A stretch of 64,000 nt of DNA, taken from Rebecca billardiae RCC1528. Taxonomy: Eukaryota > Haptophyta. The stretch is taken from positions 62,001 through 126,000 of the forward strand of contig OZ251247.1 of NCBI GenBank assembly GCA_965240325.2, given 5' to 3'. Positions 21,238 through 32,500 of this stretch are shown piece after piece; the first letter of the stretch is position 1, and each line of letters starts with the position of its first letter. A model generated the notes under the pieces. The model had not been told where the DNA came from and did not search any database. It saw only the letters and a program-made list of their open reading frames with translations. A program made the position numbers and the translations under genes.

Positions 21238-23240
21238 ATGGCGGCGCGGCTGACTCGGGTGCTTGGCTTTGCGCACGGCCCGATGGCGTGCGTCCCGACC
21301 GGAATGGCGCGGCGCCGCACCGCCCTCGCGCTCGGCGCGGCAGTGCTCGGCGGCGCGGCGTGCGCGGCGGCGCGCGCGCGCGGAGCCGACGCGCCCGCGC
21401 CCGCGCCGCCGCCCGCCGCCGCCGCCGCCGCCGCCGCGCTCGGCGCGCTCGGCGCGCGCGCGGGCGACGCGCTCGCGTGGGCGGCCGAGCGCGCCGCGGC
21501 CGCGCCGCCCGCCGCCGCGGCGGGCGCGGCGGTGCTGCTCGGCCTGGCGCTGGCGTACTGGGCGCTGTGGCCGCGCACGCCCGCGCTCTCCCTCCGCGGC
21601 AAGCACGTGCTCATCACCGGCGGCTCCACGGGCATCGGGTACGCGCTGGCGGCCGAGGCGGTGGCGCGCGGCGCGCGCGTGTCGCTGGTGGCGCGCACCG
21701 AGGCGAAGCTGGCGGCGGCGGCGCTCGAGCTGGAGAAGAGCGCGCGGCCCGCGCCGGACGGCACGCCCCCGCCCCGCCCCGTCGCGGCGTGGATGTCCGC
21801 GGACGTCACCGACCCCGCCGCCACGCAGGCCGCCGTGTCCGCGCTCGTGCGCGCGGTGGGACCTGTGGACGTCCTCGTCACGGCGGCGGGGGCGGCGGTG
21901 GTGCGCGCGGAGAGGGGGGGCGCGCGCCGCGCCGCGCCGTGCGGGGCGGTGCCGCGGTGCGCTGCGCGGCGCACCGCGCACCGCACGCCGGCGGTGTGAG
22001 GGCGGCCGCCCGCCCTCACCCTCGCCCTCGCCCCGCCGCCGCGCTGCCACCAGCACCACGCGCCCGCGCCCGCGCGCGCACGCGCCCTCGCCGCGCGCCG
22101 CGCACCGCCGCCCGACCCGAGGGCGCACGCCGTCCCCGCCACCGCCCACCCCCCTCCCCGCCCCGCAGCCGGGCTACTTCCTCGAGCAGCCGCCCTCCGT
22201 CTTCCGCGCGGCCATGGCGCTCAACTACCTGGGCACTGTGCACGCGCTGCAGGCGGCGCTGCCGTGCATGCTGCCGCAGCAGGGGCGGGGGCAGCAGCGG
22301 AGGGCGGTGCTCGTCTCGTCGGCGGCGTCCGCCATCGGCTTCCTCGGGTGAGACGCCGCGCGTCGGCGCGGCGGCGCGTGCCGTGTGCAGCGCGCGCGCG
22401 CGCTGCGGCTGCGAGCGCGCGCTGAGCCGCCCAGCCGCGCGCGCGCGCTCGGTGCGTCCGCTCGGTGCGTCCGCTCGGTGCGTCCGCTCGGTGCGTCCGC
22501 TCGGTGCGTCCGCTCGGTGTGTCCGCCCTCTGCGCGCGCCCCCCGCCCCGCTCCCGCCTGCCCCCAGCTACGCCTCGTACGCGCCGACCAAGTACGCCGT
22601 GCGCGGGCTGGCCGACTGCCTGCGCAACGAGCTGAGCGGCGTGCCCGGCCTGAGCGTGCACCTGTGCTGCCCGCCCGACACGGCCACGCCCGGCTTTGAG
22701 GCGGAGGAGGGCTCCAAGCCGGTGGAGAACAAGGCCATGTTCCCGCTCACCCTGCACCAGCCGGGCGCGGTGGTGCGCGCGGGGGGAGGGGGGCGCACGC
22801 GCGCGCGCGGGCCGCGGCGCGCACCCTTCGCCCCCGCCCTCGTCACCCTGCCTCCCCCCCTTCCCCTTCCCCTTGGGATTCCCCCTGGGATTCCCCTTGG
22901 GATTCCCCCTTGGGATTCCCCCTGGGATTCCCCCTGGGATTCCCCTTGGGATTCCCCCTGGCGCCCACTGCAGGCGCGGTGCGTGTGGGGGTCTCTGTGC
23001 GCCAGGGGCGCGCCGTACCAGCTGCCCTCGCCCGACCTCGTCAACGACCTGCTGCTGCGCTCCGTCGCGGGCGCCACCCCGCGCGCGCTGCCCCTGCTCG
23101 ACGCGGCGCTGTCCCCGCTGCTGCTGCTGCTCGAGGCGGCGGTGTGCCTGTGGATGGACCGCGTGGCGCGGCCGTACGGACGAAGGGCGGCGGAGGGCGC
23201 GCGCGCGGCGCAGGCGCCCAAGGGCGGCGGCACGCGCTGA
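21238..23240 (+). CDS. KDSR: 3-ketodihydrosphingosine reductase (short-chain dehydrogenase)
   Basis: Exons 21238-21900, 22169-22347, 22568-22772 and 22974-23240 give 437 residues. An N-terminal hydrophobic helix precedes a Rossmann domain with the cofactor motif TGGSTGIG. Then come the catalytic Ser in VLVSSAASA and the Tyr-x-x-x-Lys pair at about Tyr285/Lys289 (SYAPTKYAVRGLA). The stretch CCPPDTATPGFEAEE is characteristic of the KDSR/FVT1 family rather than of other short-chain dehydrogenases. The C-terminus has a hydrophobic segment (LSPLLLLLEAAVCLW). The enzyme reduces 3-ketodihydrosphingosine to dihydrosphingosine with NADPH in the ER membrane. In-frame ATGs at 21160, 21283 and 21304 are alternative starts. 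The joint between exons 3 and 4 is the least certain. Introns 2 and 3 carry minisatellites. Confidence 0.88.
22448..22525 (+). repeat. 13-bp minisatellite in KDSR intron 2
   Basis: Six tandem copies of CTCGGTGCGTCCG, the last with one change, fill about a third of the 220-bp intron. Confidence 0.9.
22875..22960 (+). repeat. 12/13-bp minisatellite in KDSR intron 3
   Basis: Seven tandem copies of GGGATTCCCC followed by CT or TT, immediately before the acceptor of the third intron. Confidence 0.9.
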
Positions 23241-24674
23241 GCGCGCGTGCCGCGAGCGCGGCCCTGCGGGCGGGGTGGCGCGCGCGCGGCCTGCGGCGCG
23301 CGCCACCCGGGGCAGCGCGGTGGGCCTGGCCGAGGCGGCCTCGCGCGAGCGGCGCTGCGCGGGCGGCGCTCCTGCGCGCAGCGCCGCCCCGCGGCCGCCG
23401 AGCGGCACGCGGCGAGTTGCGCCACCGGCCGCCGGCCCCACGCCCACAGCGGCGGGCGTACGCCCGCAGCGGGCAGCCAGCGGGGCGGCACTCTGGGCGA
23501 GTGGCGGCGCGCGGGCTGCAGGCGGGCTGTGCCGGCGCGGCGGTGCGCTCGGCCTCGCAGCTCGCTCGGGACGAGTCCGGCCGGGCGCTCAGGGCCGCGC
23601 ATCGCGGCATATCGATCCTCAGACCATGAACGGCTGCCACCGCTGACGTGACGAGACCGTTATCGTCACGACGGATGACAGATATATATGGCGGCGCATT
23701 ATAATCGATGCACGCACTGACGATGGGTCGCAGCCGGCGCATATGCGCGTACGGCGTAGCCTCGCGTGCGCGAGTCACGGATGGCCCGGCGGCTGCCTGA
23801 CGATGTGATCAGCAGCGCACGACGTGCGCAACTGCTGACGACACTGATGATGCGTCTGCGGCATCATCAGAGTCGTGCGCGACTCGCTGACAACTTGGCT
23901 TTGTCGCGTCCGCGCGCGCCCTTACAGTACGCACTGTATACTGTGTATGTATGGAGCGCTCGTTGGAACTCTCTTGACGCCGCCGGTTATTATTATTTTG
24001 CGCCCGCGCGGCGAGGGCGACGACGGGCGTACACGGGGCCTGCGGCGGCGGGAAGCGCGCGGGCGCGGCCGAGAACGGCACGGTCCGGACGCCTCTTGCC
24101 AGCCGCGGACGCGCACCGCGCCTCCTCCTCGCACGCTGCTAACTTGATCCGGGTTAAACGGTGGTTTTGCTGCCGACCAGCTCAAGTTCCACGGCTGGTC
24201 AAGGTTCGGCTTGCGACCTCGCCGCTGGTGCTTGCAAGAAGGTACACGAGTTGGTCGAACTCCCACGCACCCGCTCTGCGCTCGTCGACGCCCTCTGAAG
24301 GTGACTTGGGGTGCATGCGGGGCAGTGGAATGCAGTGGTTCGGCGTTGCCTCTCAGTCGTCCAGCGCGTAGGCCATGTAGCGCGGGTGTGGTGCACGCAT
24401 GGCCCGGTAATTCGGTCGCGGCAGCTCTGTCTGGGCTGCCCAAAGCCTGCCGCACCGCGAAGCGAGCGCTCAGGAGCGTGTGCCGACCGTGTCAGCCCCG
24501 CCGAGATGGGGCACTTCGCTGGAAATGCGGTGTCAAGTTCCACCCCCGCTCAAGTTCCAAGTTCCAACGAGCGCTCCATACGGTAATCCATATTGCGCTT
24601 TCGCCGGTAGTCGCCCACCGTCGCCCACAGTGCCAAGGCGCGCGAACTCGCCCACCGCTCGGGCCGTGGACGCG
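23241..24674. other. Intergenic, no gene recognised
   Basis: The first 400 bp are extremely GC-rich 3' flank of the reductase gene. From about 23650 the composition is more balanced and runs into the 5' flank of the next F-box/RCC1 gene. The phrase CAAGTTCCA recurs several times between 24180 and 24565. No domain-bearing frame was seen. Confidence 0.45.
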
Positions 24675-26138
24675 ATGGCGACGCCGCCGCCGCTGCCGCC
24701 ATGCGACGCAGTGACGGGCGTGCGCCTGGGGGACCTGCAACCCGAGCTGCTTGGGCGCGTCGCCGCCTTCCTCGCGGTGCCCGACCTCGCCAGCCTGAAC
24801 GCCACGGCGCGCCTCTTCCACGCCGCGCCGCCCGGCGGGTGCTCGCCGGTCGAGCGCGCGCTGCGCGAGCGCGCGCGCGCGCGCGGGCACGAGCGCGCGC
24901 TGCCGGCGACGCTGCCCGCGGGCGTGTGCAGCTGGGCGGATGAGCTGCTTGCGCGCGAGTGCGTGCTCGAGCTCGCGCACGCGCATTCGCCTCCGGTCGC
25001 GGCTGGCCACGGCTTCAGCGCGTTTGTGGACGCGGAGGGCGGGCTGCACACGTGCGGCGAGGAGGAGGTGCTGAACGCGCGCGGCTGGGCGTATCGAGCG
25101 TGCGCGGCCGCTGGCCACCCAGGGCTGCACGTGGCGTGCACGCCGACGCGCGTCGCCTCGCTCAGCGGTGTGCGCGTGGTCGCGGTGGCCGCTGGGGACC
25201 ACCTGCTCGCGCTGAGCGACGCCGGCGCCGTGTACGGCTGCGGCAAGAACCGCTTCGGCCAGCTGGGGCTGGGGGACACGGAGGAGCGGTGTACATTCGC
25301 GCCGGTCGACGCATTGCGGGGTGACGCCGTCATTGGCATCGCGGCGGGTATTCGGCACAGCCTCGCGCTCACCGCCGCTGGGTGCGCGTACAGCTGGGGT
25401 GACAACCGCAGCGGCCAGCTCGGCCACGGCGACAAGAAGGAGCGGCGGGCGCCGACGCGCATCGAGGCGCTGGACGGCGTGCGCGTGGGCGGCTTAGCCG
25501 GGGGTGAATGCCACACGCTACTGCTCTCGGCGCACGGAGCCGTCTACTCGTGCGGCCACGGCCGCCACGGCCAGCTCGGCCACGGCGACCAGGAGGATCA
25601 GCTCACGCCCACACGCGCCGAGGCGCTCGCGGGCGTGCGCGCCGTGCACGTGAGCGCGGGCATCAGGCACAGCCTGGTGGTGGGCAGCGACGGGGGGCTG
25701 CGTGCGAGCGGCCTGCGCCTGGCCGACCAGCGCATTTATGCATTCGTGCGCATCGAGGCATTGGCGGGTGTGCGCGCCGTTCGCGCGTGCGCCGGCTCTG
25801 GCAGCAGCGCGGTGGTGGGCGCGGACGGCAGCGTGCACACGTTCGGGGACAACAGCAACGGCGTGCTCGGGCACGAGGTGGGGACGGGCGAGCACGTGGA
25901 GACAGTGGACGCCCCCACGCGCGTGCTGGCCCTCGCCAGCGCCCGTGTGCGCAGCGTCGCATGCACCCTTCAGCACTCGCTGTTTGTGAGTGCGGACGGC
26001 AGCGTGCACTCGTGCGGCTTGCAGTCGGCAGCGCTCGGCCGCGGCATGAGCATGGCTGCCGCGGAGCACCCAGTGCCTGCCCACGGGATCGGACGCGTCG
26101 AGCCGCTGCCGCGCGTGGCCGGCGTGCCAGGGGCGTGA
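24675..26138 (+). CDS. F-box protein with RCC1 repeats (paralogue B)
   Basis: A single exon of 487 residues. The F-box-like segment is DLQPELLGRVAAFLAVPDLA, followed by the family signature NATARLFHAAPPGG and VERALRERARARGHERALP. RCC1 blades are well formed (YGCGKNRFGQLGLGD, YSWGDNRSGQLGHGD, YSCGHGRHGQLGHGD, HTFGDNSNGVLGHE), except that the blade beginning GGLRASGLRLADQ has lost its G-Q-L-G-H-G-D turn, so one propeller blade is degenerate. It is in head-to-tail tandem with paralogue C, 388 bp downstream. A role as substrate receptor in an SCF ligase is inferred from the domain pair only. Confidence 0.87.
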   Translation: MATPPPLPPCDAVTGVRLGDLQPELLGRVAAFLAVPDLASLNATARLFHAAPPGGCSPVERALRERARARGHERALPATLPAGVCSWADELLARECVLELAHAHSPPVAAGHGFSAFVDAEGGLHTCGEEEVLNARGWAYRACAAAGHPGLHVACTPTRVASLSGVRVVAVAAGDHLLALSDAGAVYGCGKNRFGQLGLGDTEERCTFAPVDALRGDAVIGIAAGIRHSLALTAAGCAYSWGDNRSGQLGHGDKKERRAPTRIEALDGVRVGGLAGGECHTLLLSAHGAVYSCGHGRHGQLGHGDQEDQLTPTRAEALAGVRAVHVSAGIRHSLVVGSDGGLRASGLRLADQRIYAFVRIEALAGVRAVRACAGSGSSAVVGADGSVHTFGDNSNGVLGHEVGTGEHVETVDAPTRVLALASARVRSVACTLQHSLFVSADGSVHSCGLQSAALGRGMSMAAAEHPVPAHGIGRVEPLPRVAGVPGA

Positions 26139-26526
26139 CCGCCGCGGGCTGATTGGGTCGGGCGGTCGACGCGCCCCACGGTCCGGCTCGCAAGGTCATC
26201 AGCTGCTGATTCGATAGATTGGCGGATTGACCGCCGTGATGGTGCCCTGCTGCACTGCATGCACGGGGATCAGTACTGTTCAAAACCAGTTTCCAGGTCT
26301 CTCTTCGGATCCAGAGCGTGCGATGAAGGATGGCGCGGCAACCTGCCACCGTGAGCCTTACGCACGTTAAAACAAATAAACTGTACGTACAGTGAGTACT
26401 TGTAGTACAATACTACCGTATACGACTGTACAAGGCCCTCGCCGAGTTGCCGCTGTGCATCCGGGCCTCCTAAGGTCGTCGTCGGCACAGCCTCACCGCC
26501 ACCCACCCGCCCGCCGTCCGACGACG
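26139..26526. other. Spacer between tandem F-box/RCC1 genes B and C
   Basis: A 388-bp spacer with markedly more A and T than its neighbours, especially 26360-26430. It presumably holds the terminator of gene B and the promoter of gene C. No repeat or further gene was recognised. Confidence 0.5.
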
Positions 26527-28029
26527 ATGGTGACGACGCGCGCACGCGGCGCGACGGGCGTGCGGCTGGCGGATCTGCAACCCGAGTTGCTGGGGCGTAT
26601 CGCGACCTTCCTCGCGCTGCCCGACCTCGCCGCCGCCAACGCCACGGCGCGCCTCTTCCACGCCGCGCCGCCGGGCGGCCGCTCGGCCGTCGAGCACGCG
26701 CTGCGCGAGCGGGCGCGCACGCGCGGGCACACGCACGCACTGCCGATGACGCTGCCCGTGGGCGTGGTTAGCTGGATGATGGAGCTGTTTGCGCGCGAGT
26801 GCGTGCTCGCGCTCGCGCGCGCGCATGCCTCCCCGGTCTCGGCAGGCGATGGCTTCAGCGCGCTTGTGGACGCGGAGGGCGGGCTGCACACGTGCGGCGA
26901 GGAGGCGGTGGAGGCCGAGGACGGGTGGCCGAGGGTTGAGTATCGAGCGCGCGTGGCTTCTGGCCACCCGAAGATGCCGGCGGTGCGCGTGCCGACGCAC
27001 GTCGCCTCGCTCAGTGGTGTGCGCGTGGTCGCGGTGGCCGCTGGATTAGGGTTACGGGAGGCCCACCTGCTCGCGCTGAGCGACGCCGGCGCCGTGTACG
27101 GCTGCGGCTGCAACGAGTGCGGCCAGCTCGGGCTGGGGGACACGGAGGAGCGGCGGGACTTCGCGCGGATCGATCGCCTACGTGCTGCTTGTGTCGTGGG
27201 CATCTCGGCCGGTGACCAGCACAGCCTCGCGCTCACCGCCGCTGGGTGCGCGTACAGCTGGGGCTGGAACGTCTGCGGCCAGCTCGGCCACGGCGACAAG
27301 AAGGATCGTTGGGAGCCGACGCGCATCGAGGCTCTGGACGGCGTGCGCGTGGGTGGCGTTGCTGCGGGCTGTTTCCACACGCTGTTCGTGTCTGCGCCTG
27401 GCGCCATCTACTCGTGCGGCGCTGGCAACTTTGGCCGTCTCGGCCACGGTGACGAGCGGGATCAGCACACGCCGCAGCGCATCGAGGCGCTCGCGGGCGT
27501 GCGCGCCGTGCACGTGAGCGCGGGCGGGGAGCACAGCCTGGTGGTGGACAGCGACGGGGCGGTGCACTCGTTCGGATTCCATTGGCAAGACCAGCTCGGC
27601 CACGGAGACGAGCACGAGCAGCTCACGCCGAGGCGGATCGACTCCCTCGCGGGTGTGCGCATCGTGCGCGCGTGTGCAGGCACAGAGAGCAGCGCGGCGC
27701 TGGGTGCTGACGGCAGCGCGCACGTGTTCGGGAGCGGTGGGTGGGACCAGCTCGGGCTGGTGGCGGCTGAGAGCCAGATGGTGCTCAGCAGTCCCACGCG
27801 CGTGCTAGGTCTCGACGGCGCCAACGTGTCGGCCTGCGCGCTCGGCCCCCGCCACTTGCTCTTCGCCACACAGGCGGGTGCCGTGTACGCGTGCGGAGAG
27901 AAGTCAGCCGCGCTCGGCCTCGGGCTGAGCACAGGGGACGATGATGACTATGACGATGACGGGCCGCAGCTCGAGCGCGTCGCGCGGCTGCCATACGTGC
28001 GGGTGCGCGCAGCACCCCACGCGGGCTAG
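26527..28029 (+). CDS. F-box protein with RCC1 repeats (paralogue C)
   Basis: A single exon of 500 residues. The F-box-like part (DLQPELLGRIATFLALPDLAAANATARLF) is closest to that of paralogue B, as expected for a tandem duplicate. The RCC1 blades include YGCGCNECGQLGLGD, YSWGWNVCGQLGHGD, YSCGAGNFGRLGHGD and HSFGFHWQDQLGHGD. The C-terminus differs from the other copies in having an acidic run (GDDDDYDDDG) near residue 475. There are no frameshifts. The first 50 codons have no alternative ATG that would change the F-box. Confidence 0.87.
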   Translation: MVTTRARGATGVRLADLQPELLGRIATFLALPDLAAANATARLFHAAPPGGRSAVEHALRERARTRGHTHALPMTLPVGVVSWMMELFARECVLALARAHASPVSAGDGFSALVDAEGGLHTCGEEAVEAEDGWPRVEYRARVASGHPKMPAVRVPTHVASLSGVRVVAVAAGLGLREAHLLALSDAGAVYGCGCNECGQLGLGDTEERRDFARIDRLRAACVVGISAGDQHSLALTAAGCAYSWGWNVCGQLGHGDKKDRWEPTRIEALDGVRVGGVAAGCFHTLFVSAPGAIYSCGAGNFGRLGHGDERDQHTPQRIEALAGVRAVHVSAGGEHSLVVDSDGAVHSFGFHWQDQLGHGDEHEQLTPRRIDSLAGVRIVRACAGTESSAALGADGSAHVFGSGGWDQLGLVAAESQMVLSSPTRVLGLDGANVSACALGPRHLLFATQAGAVYACGEKSAALGLGLSTGDDDDYDDDGPQLERVARLPYVRVRAAPHAG

Positions 28030-29564
28030 CGCGCCAGTGCGCCCGCCGAGCTTCGCGGACTCGCGCTCCGAGCAGCAGGCCTCAGGCAGCGGCCATCATC
28101 GTCATCGGCATCGTCAGTCCGCGCGCCATCACACGATGACCGGGCAGCAGAGCCGGTGCGGCGGTCGGCGACGTCCGACTCTCACGGCTGGCTGGCTGTG
28201 AGTCTGTGCGCGCAGCGAGCCGTGCGCGAGCGGAGGTGCGGCGCCGTGACGCCAAGCCGGCCCGGGCAGCCCTCGCCGCGTTGAGCGCGCGCGCGCGCGC
28301 ACGGCCCAAAGCAGGCGACGGTGCGCGCGCCACGGCGCCAGTCGCGCGCCGTTGCCAGGACGACTAGTTAACGCGCCGGCAATCAGACTCAGAGCACGTA
28401 CACTCGACCCCGGACCCGTGCCGGACCCGCGCGCGACGAGCATAACGGACCGCCCGCGCCCTAACCTGCTGCCGATCAGACGACGATGGCGCGACTACGT
28501 ATGTGTCAGACGAGCGACGACGCGCGATTTTATTATTCTTTTATTTCGATCGATCGTCGTCGATCTGCTACTTTACATATTATTATTGCGCGAGCGCGAG
28601 GCGGCGGCGATTATATTATATTTTATTCATCGTTGATTTTATTTCAGACATTTACTTTTTCTTGATCTTTTCCCCGGGCACTACAAGGGGCGCGGACCGA
28701 CTGTACGGCCTGACCGCCATACTATCTACGACTCACCAGTCTGCTCATCAGTAGTCATACAGATGGAGATCGGAGGTTTCGTCATGGCATCATCGCGGCG
28801 CGCGCACGCGGAGCATGCGGATGGGCGTGCGCGCGGCCGCGGGCTGAGACAGAGGCGCGGCGCCGCGAGGCGCCAAGCCGGCCCGGGCAGCCCGGCGCGC
28901 TGCGCGCGCACGCCGCGAAGGCGAAGCTGCGCGCGACGCGGCCGCGTCGGGCGAGCGCCGAGTCAGCCCGGCCGCGCTGCCGCTGCTCAGAGCGGCAGCG
29001 GTGCTGAAGGCTCGCGCCGAGTGAGGGCGCCGTCTGACTGAGGTGAGGAGGCAAGCGTGCATGGAGGCATGCGTGCATGGAGGCCTGCGTGCATGCTTGC
29101 GCTGGCTGCGGGGTGGGGCTGAGAGGAGGCGTGAACAAAAGGAAGGAGAAGAGGAAGGTTCCAGGAAGTGTCCGACTGAAGGAGGTCTCGTGGATGGTTG
29201 GGAGCGAGCGGCTTACGCTCGGCTCCGGGCGGCGCGGGGCGCTGCGTGCGGCCGGGGTGTTCCCGCCGGCCCGCGCGCTGGGCGCACGCCCGCGCCGCCG
29301 TGCGCCGCGCGCTCGCAGCTGCGCGCCGCAGGGGGGGGGCGGGCTCGGCGGCCCGCGCGCCCCACCGCGGCGCCATCGGCTGCTGCTGCTGCGCGGCGCC
29401 GTCTGGCTCTGCGTCGTCGTCGTCTATGTGTTGCTCTGCGTGCGCGCGCGTGCGTGCGTGCGTGTGCACGGCGCACGCGGGGCGGCGGGCGCCGTCTGTA
29501 CAGTGTGCTGGGCCGCACGCGCGGCGCGCGCGGCGCGGCGGCCGGCGGCGGTCGGCGGCGGCGG
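28030..29564. other. Intergenic, convergent 3' flanks
   Basis: No gene was recognised. The sequence GCCAAGCCGGCCCGGGCAGC occurs at about 28252 and 28873 within two similar Arg/Ala-coding GC-rich blocks. An AT-rich block (28525-28680) rich in TTATT lies between them. GCATGCATGGAGGC-type short repeats lie near 29050-29090. From about 29200 the sequence is the GC-rich 3' flank of the heat shock factor gene. Confidence 0.45.
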
Positions 29565-32500
29565 TCATGGCTGCTGCCGGCCCGCGCCCGCGCCCGCGCC
29601 GCCGCCGCCGGCGGACGCGGCGACGGGCGTGGCGGTGGGCGCGGCGGCGCCGGTGCGCGCGCGCTTGCTCAGGTGCGCCACGCCCTCCGCGCCGCCGCCC
29701 TCCGCGCCGCCGCCCGCGCCCGCGCCGGCCGGCGCGGGCGCCGTGTGTGCGGGCGGCGTGCTGCCGTGGAGCAACACGGCGGAGCGGCCGCCGGTGCCGC
29801 CGCTGTCGCCGCCGCTGCCGCCGCCGCTGTCGCCGCCCGAGCCGCCGCCCGAGTTGTCCGAGGGCGCGGGCATCGCCGGCTGCTGCGGCGGCGGCGGGCC
29901 GGCGCAGTGCCGGTGCGACGCGTGCGCCTTGGCGCACGGCGCGCAGCCGCCGCACCCGCCGCAGCCCGGCGCGGGCGCGGCGCCGCCCGCCGAGGAGCCG
30001 TGGCGCCCGCCGCCCGTCTCGCCGCGCGCGGAGACGGAGCCGTCGCCGCAGGTGGTGGAGACGCAGCCGCCTCGCTGCGCGCCGTCGCGGTGGGCGTGGG
30101 CGTGGTGGTGCGGGCGCGAGTCCGGGTGGGGCGAGTCCGGGTGCGCGGCACGCCGGCGGCCGCCGCCGCCAGCGGGGGCGCGGCGGTGGTGGCGGTGCGC
30201 GCGGGGGCGCAGCTGGCACGGCGGTCAGCGGGGGCTCGCGCGAGGCGAGGCGAGGCGCGCGCGCGCGTGCGGCGCGGGGAGGGTCGCGCGGGGCCGCGGG
30301 CGGGCGGCGCGCGGCGCGCACCCCTGCCACTGCGGCCGCGCTGAGCAGCGCGAGCGCGCCGCCGCCGCCGTCCGCGCACGCGCACGCGCTCGCCGCGGCC
30401 GCGGCGGCGCCGGCCGCGCCGCTGCCGCCGCCCGCCGAGCCGACGGCGGAGGAGGCGGCGCCGCCGCGCGCGGGGCCCCAGCCGCCGGGCGAGGAGGGCG
30501 TGGCGTGCGCGAAGAGGTGCGCCGACTCGACCGCCGAGCGCCGCCCGCCGCCCGAGCCGCCCGAGCCGCCGCCGCCCGAGCCGCCGCCGCTGCCGCCGCC
30601 GCTGCCGCCGCCGCTGCCGCCGGCAGACGGCGCGCCGCGCGCGCCCGCGGCCGCGCGCGCGAGCGCGCGCGCGGCGGCGGCGCCGCCGTCGGGGTCGATG
30701 GCGGCGCGCGCGCGGCGCTCGGCGTCGGTCGCGCCGCCGCCCGCCGCGCCCTCCGCGCCCTCCGCGCCGCCGCCGCCGCCGAGCGCGCCGCCCGGCCCGC
30801 CGCCGTCCGCCGCCGCGCGCGCCGCGCCGTCGCGGCCGCCGAAGGGCGCCACCGTCACGCGCTGCACGCCGAGGTGCGCGGCGCGGTGCGCGGGGTGGGG
30901 CTGCGCGTGCGCGCCGCCCCCGCCGGCTGCTGCTGCTGCCGCCACCGCGCGGCGGTGGTGGCGGTGCGCGCTCGCGTCGCCCTCGCGCGCCGCGCGGTGC
31001 GAGTGGCCGTGCGCCGACTGCGCGCCGCCGCCCGCGCCGCGCGCAGACGGCGGCGCGGCCGCCGCCATCGCGGGCGCGCCGCAGCGCGTGCGCTGCGCGC
31101 GCGGGCGCGGGGGGGCGGGGCGCGTGGCGGCGGCGGAGGGCGCGCGGCGGTCAGCGCGCGGCGGCGCGGTGGCGCGGCGCTGCTGCCGCCGCAGCCGCGG
31201 GGCGGGCGCGCGCAGGGCGGGGGCGCGGCCGCACCTTGGCGCCACACGCAGGGCCCGCGCCCGCCGGCTGCGGCTGCGGCGGCGGCTGCGGCTGCGGCGG
31301 CTGCTCGCCCGGCGGCGGCGGCGGCGGCATCGCGCCGTCGGCGGCGGTGGCGCCGGCCGCGGCGCGCGCGGCGGCGCCGGCTGCACCGCCGGCGGCGGCG
31401 GCGGCTGCGCGCGCGTCGGCGGCGGCGGGCGCGGCGGCGCCGAGCGGCGGCGCGCCCGCCGCGCCCGCGCCCGCGCCGCCGCGCGCCGCCGCTCCCGGCC
31501 GCGCGCGCGGCGGCGTGCCCGCGCCGTGGCCGCCGCCGTTGCCGTTGCCGCCGCTGCCTGAGCCGCCGCCCGAGCCGCCGCCGTTCCCATCCGAGCCCGT
31601 CGGCGCCGAGCCGGACTCGTACGCGGTGAGCGGCGGCGGCAGCAGCGGGCCACCGCCGCCGCCGCCGCCCTGCCCCTGCTGCCCGCCGCCGCCGCCGGCT
31701 GCGCCGCCGCCGCCCACGTCCATGGCGCCCGCGCCCGCGGCGGCGCCGTCGTCCGCGCCGCCGCCCGCGCCGCCCGCGTCCGCGCCCGCCGCCGCCGTGC
31801 CGATCGTCGAGCGCGGCCCGCACGGCCGCGCGGGCTGCGCCGAGCGCGGCGGCGGCGGATAGCCGAACGCACACGCCGCGTGCGTCGCCGCGGCCGCGGC
31901 GGCGGTGCGCCTCCGCACCGCGTCGGCGACGGCGGCGGCCTCTGCGGCGTAGCGCTGCGTGTGCGCCGCGAGCTCCTGCGGGTTGGGGCGCGGTGTGCGG
32001 TGTGCGTGCGCGTGTGTGGGTGTGGGTTAGGGTTAGGGTTAGGGCGCGGTGTGCGGTGTGCGTGTGTGGGGGCCGGCGGCGCGCCCACACGCCAGCGCGG
32101 CTGGCGTGTGCGCGCGGCGGCGCACACGCACACGCGCACGCGCACGCGCACGCGCACGCACCTGCTGCGTGAGCGGCGGCGAGAGCGGCGCGTCAGCAAG
32201 CGTCGGGCTGGGCGCGCGCGCCACCCCCTCGCCCGCGCGCCCCTCGGCGCCGTCGAGCCGCCGCCCGCCGTCAGCGCGCGCCCCGCCGCCGCCACCATGG
32301 CGGTGGTGGTGGCGGTGGGCGGCGCGGCCCGCGCCGCCGTCCGCGCCGCCGCCGCCGCCGCCGCCGCCGTGCGGCGCGGCGTGCGCGTCGGCGCCGAGAG
32401 CGGCCGCGTCCGCGCGCGCCGCGCGCGGGCGCACGCCGCCGCCCGGCGCGTGCGCAGCGTCCGGGTCGGCGTCGGCGTCCGTCTCCATCGGGTCGTCCGC

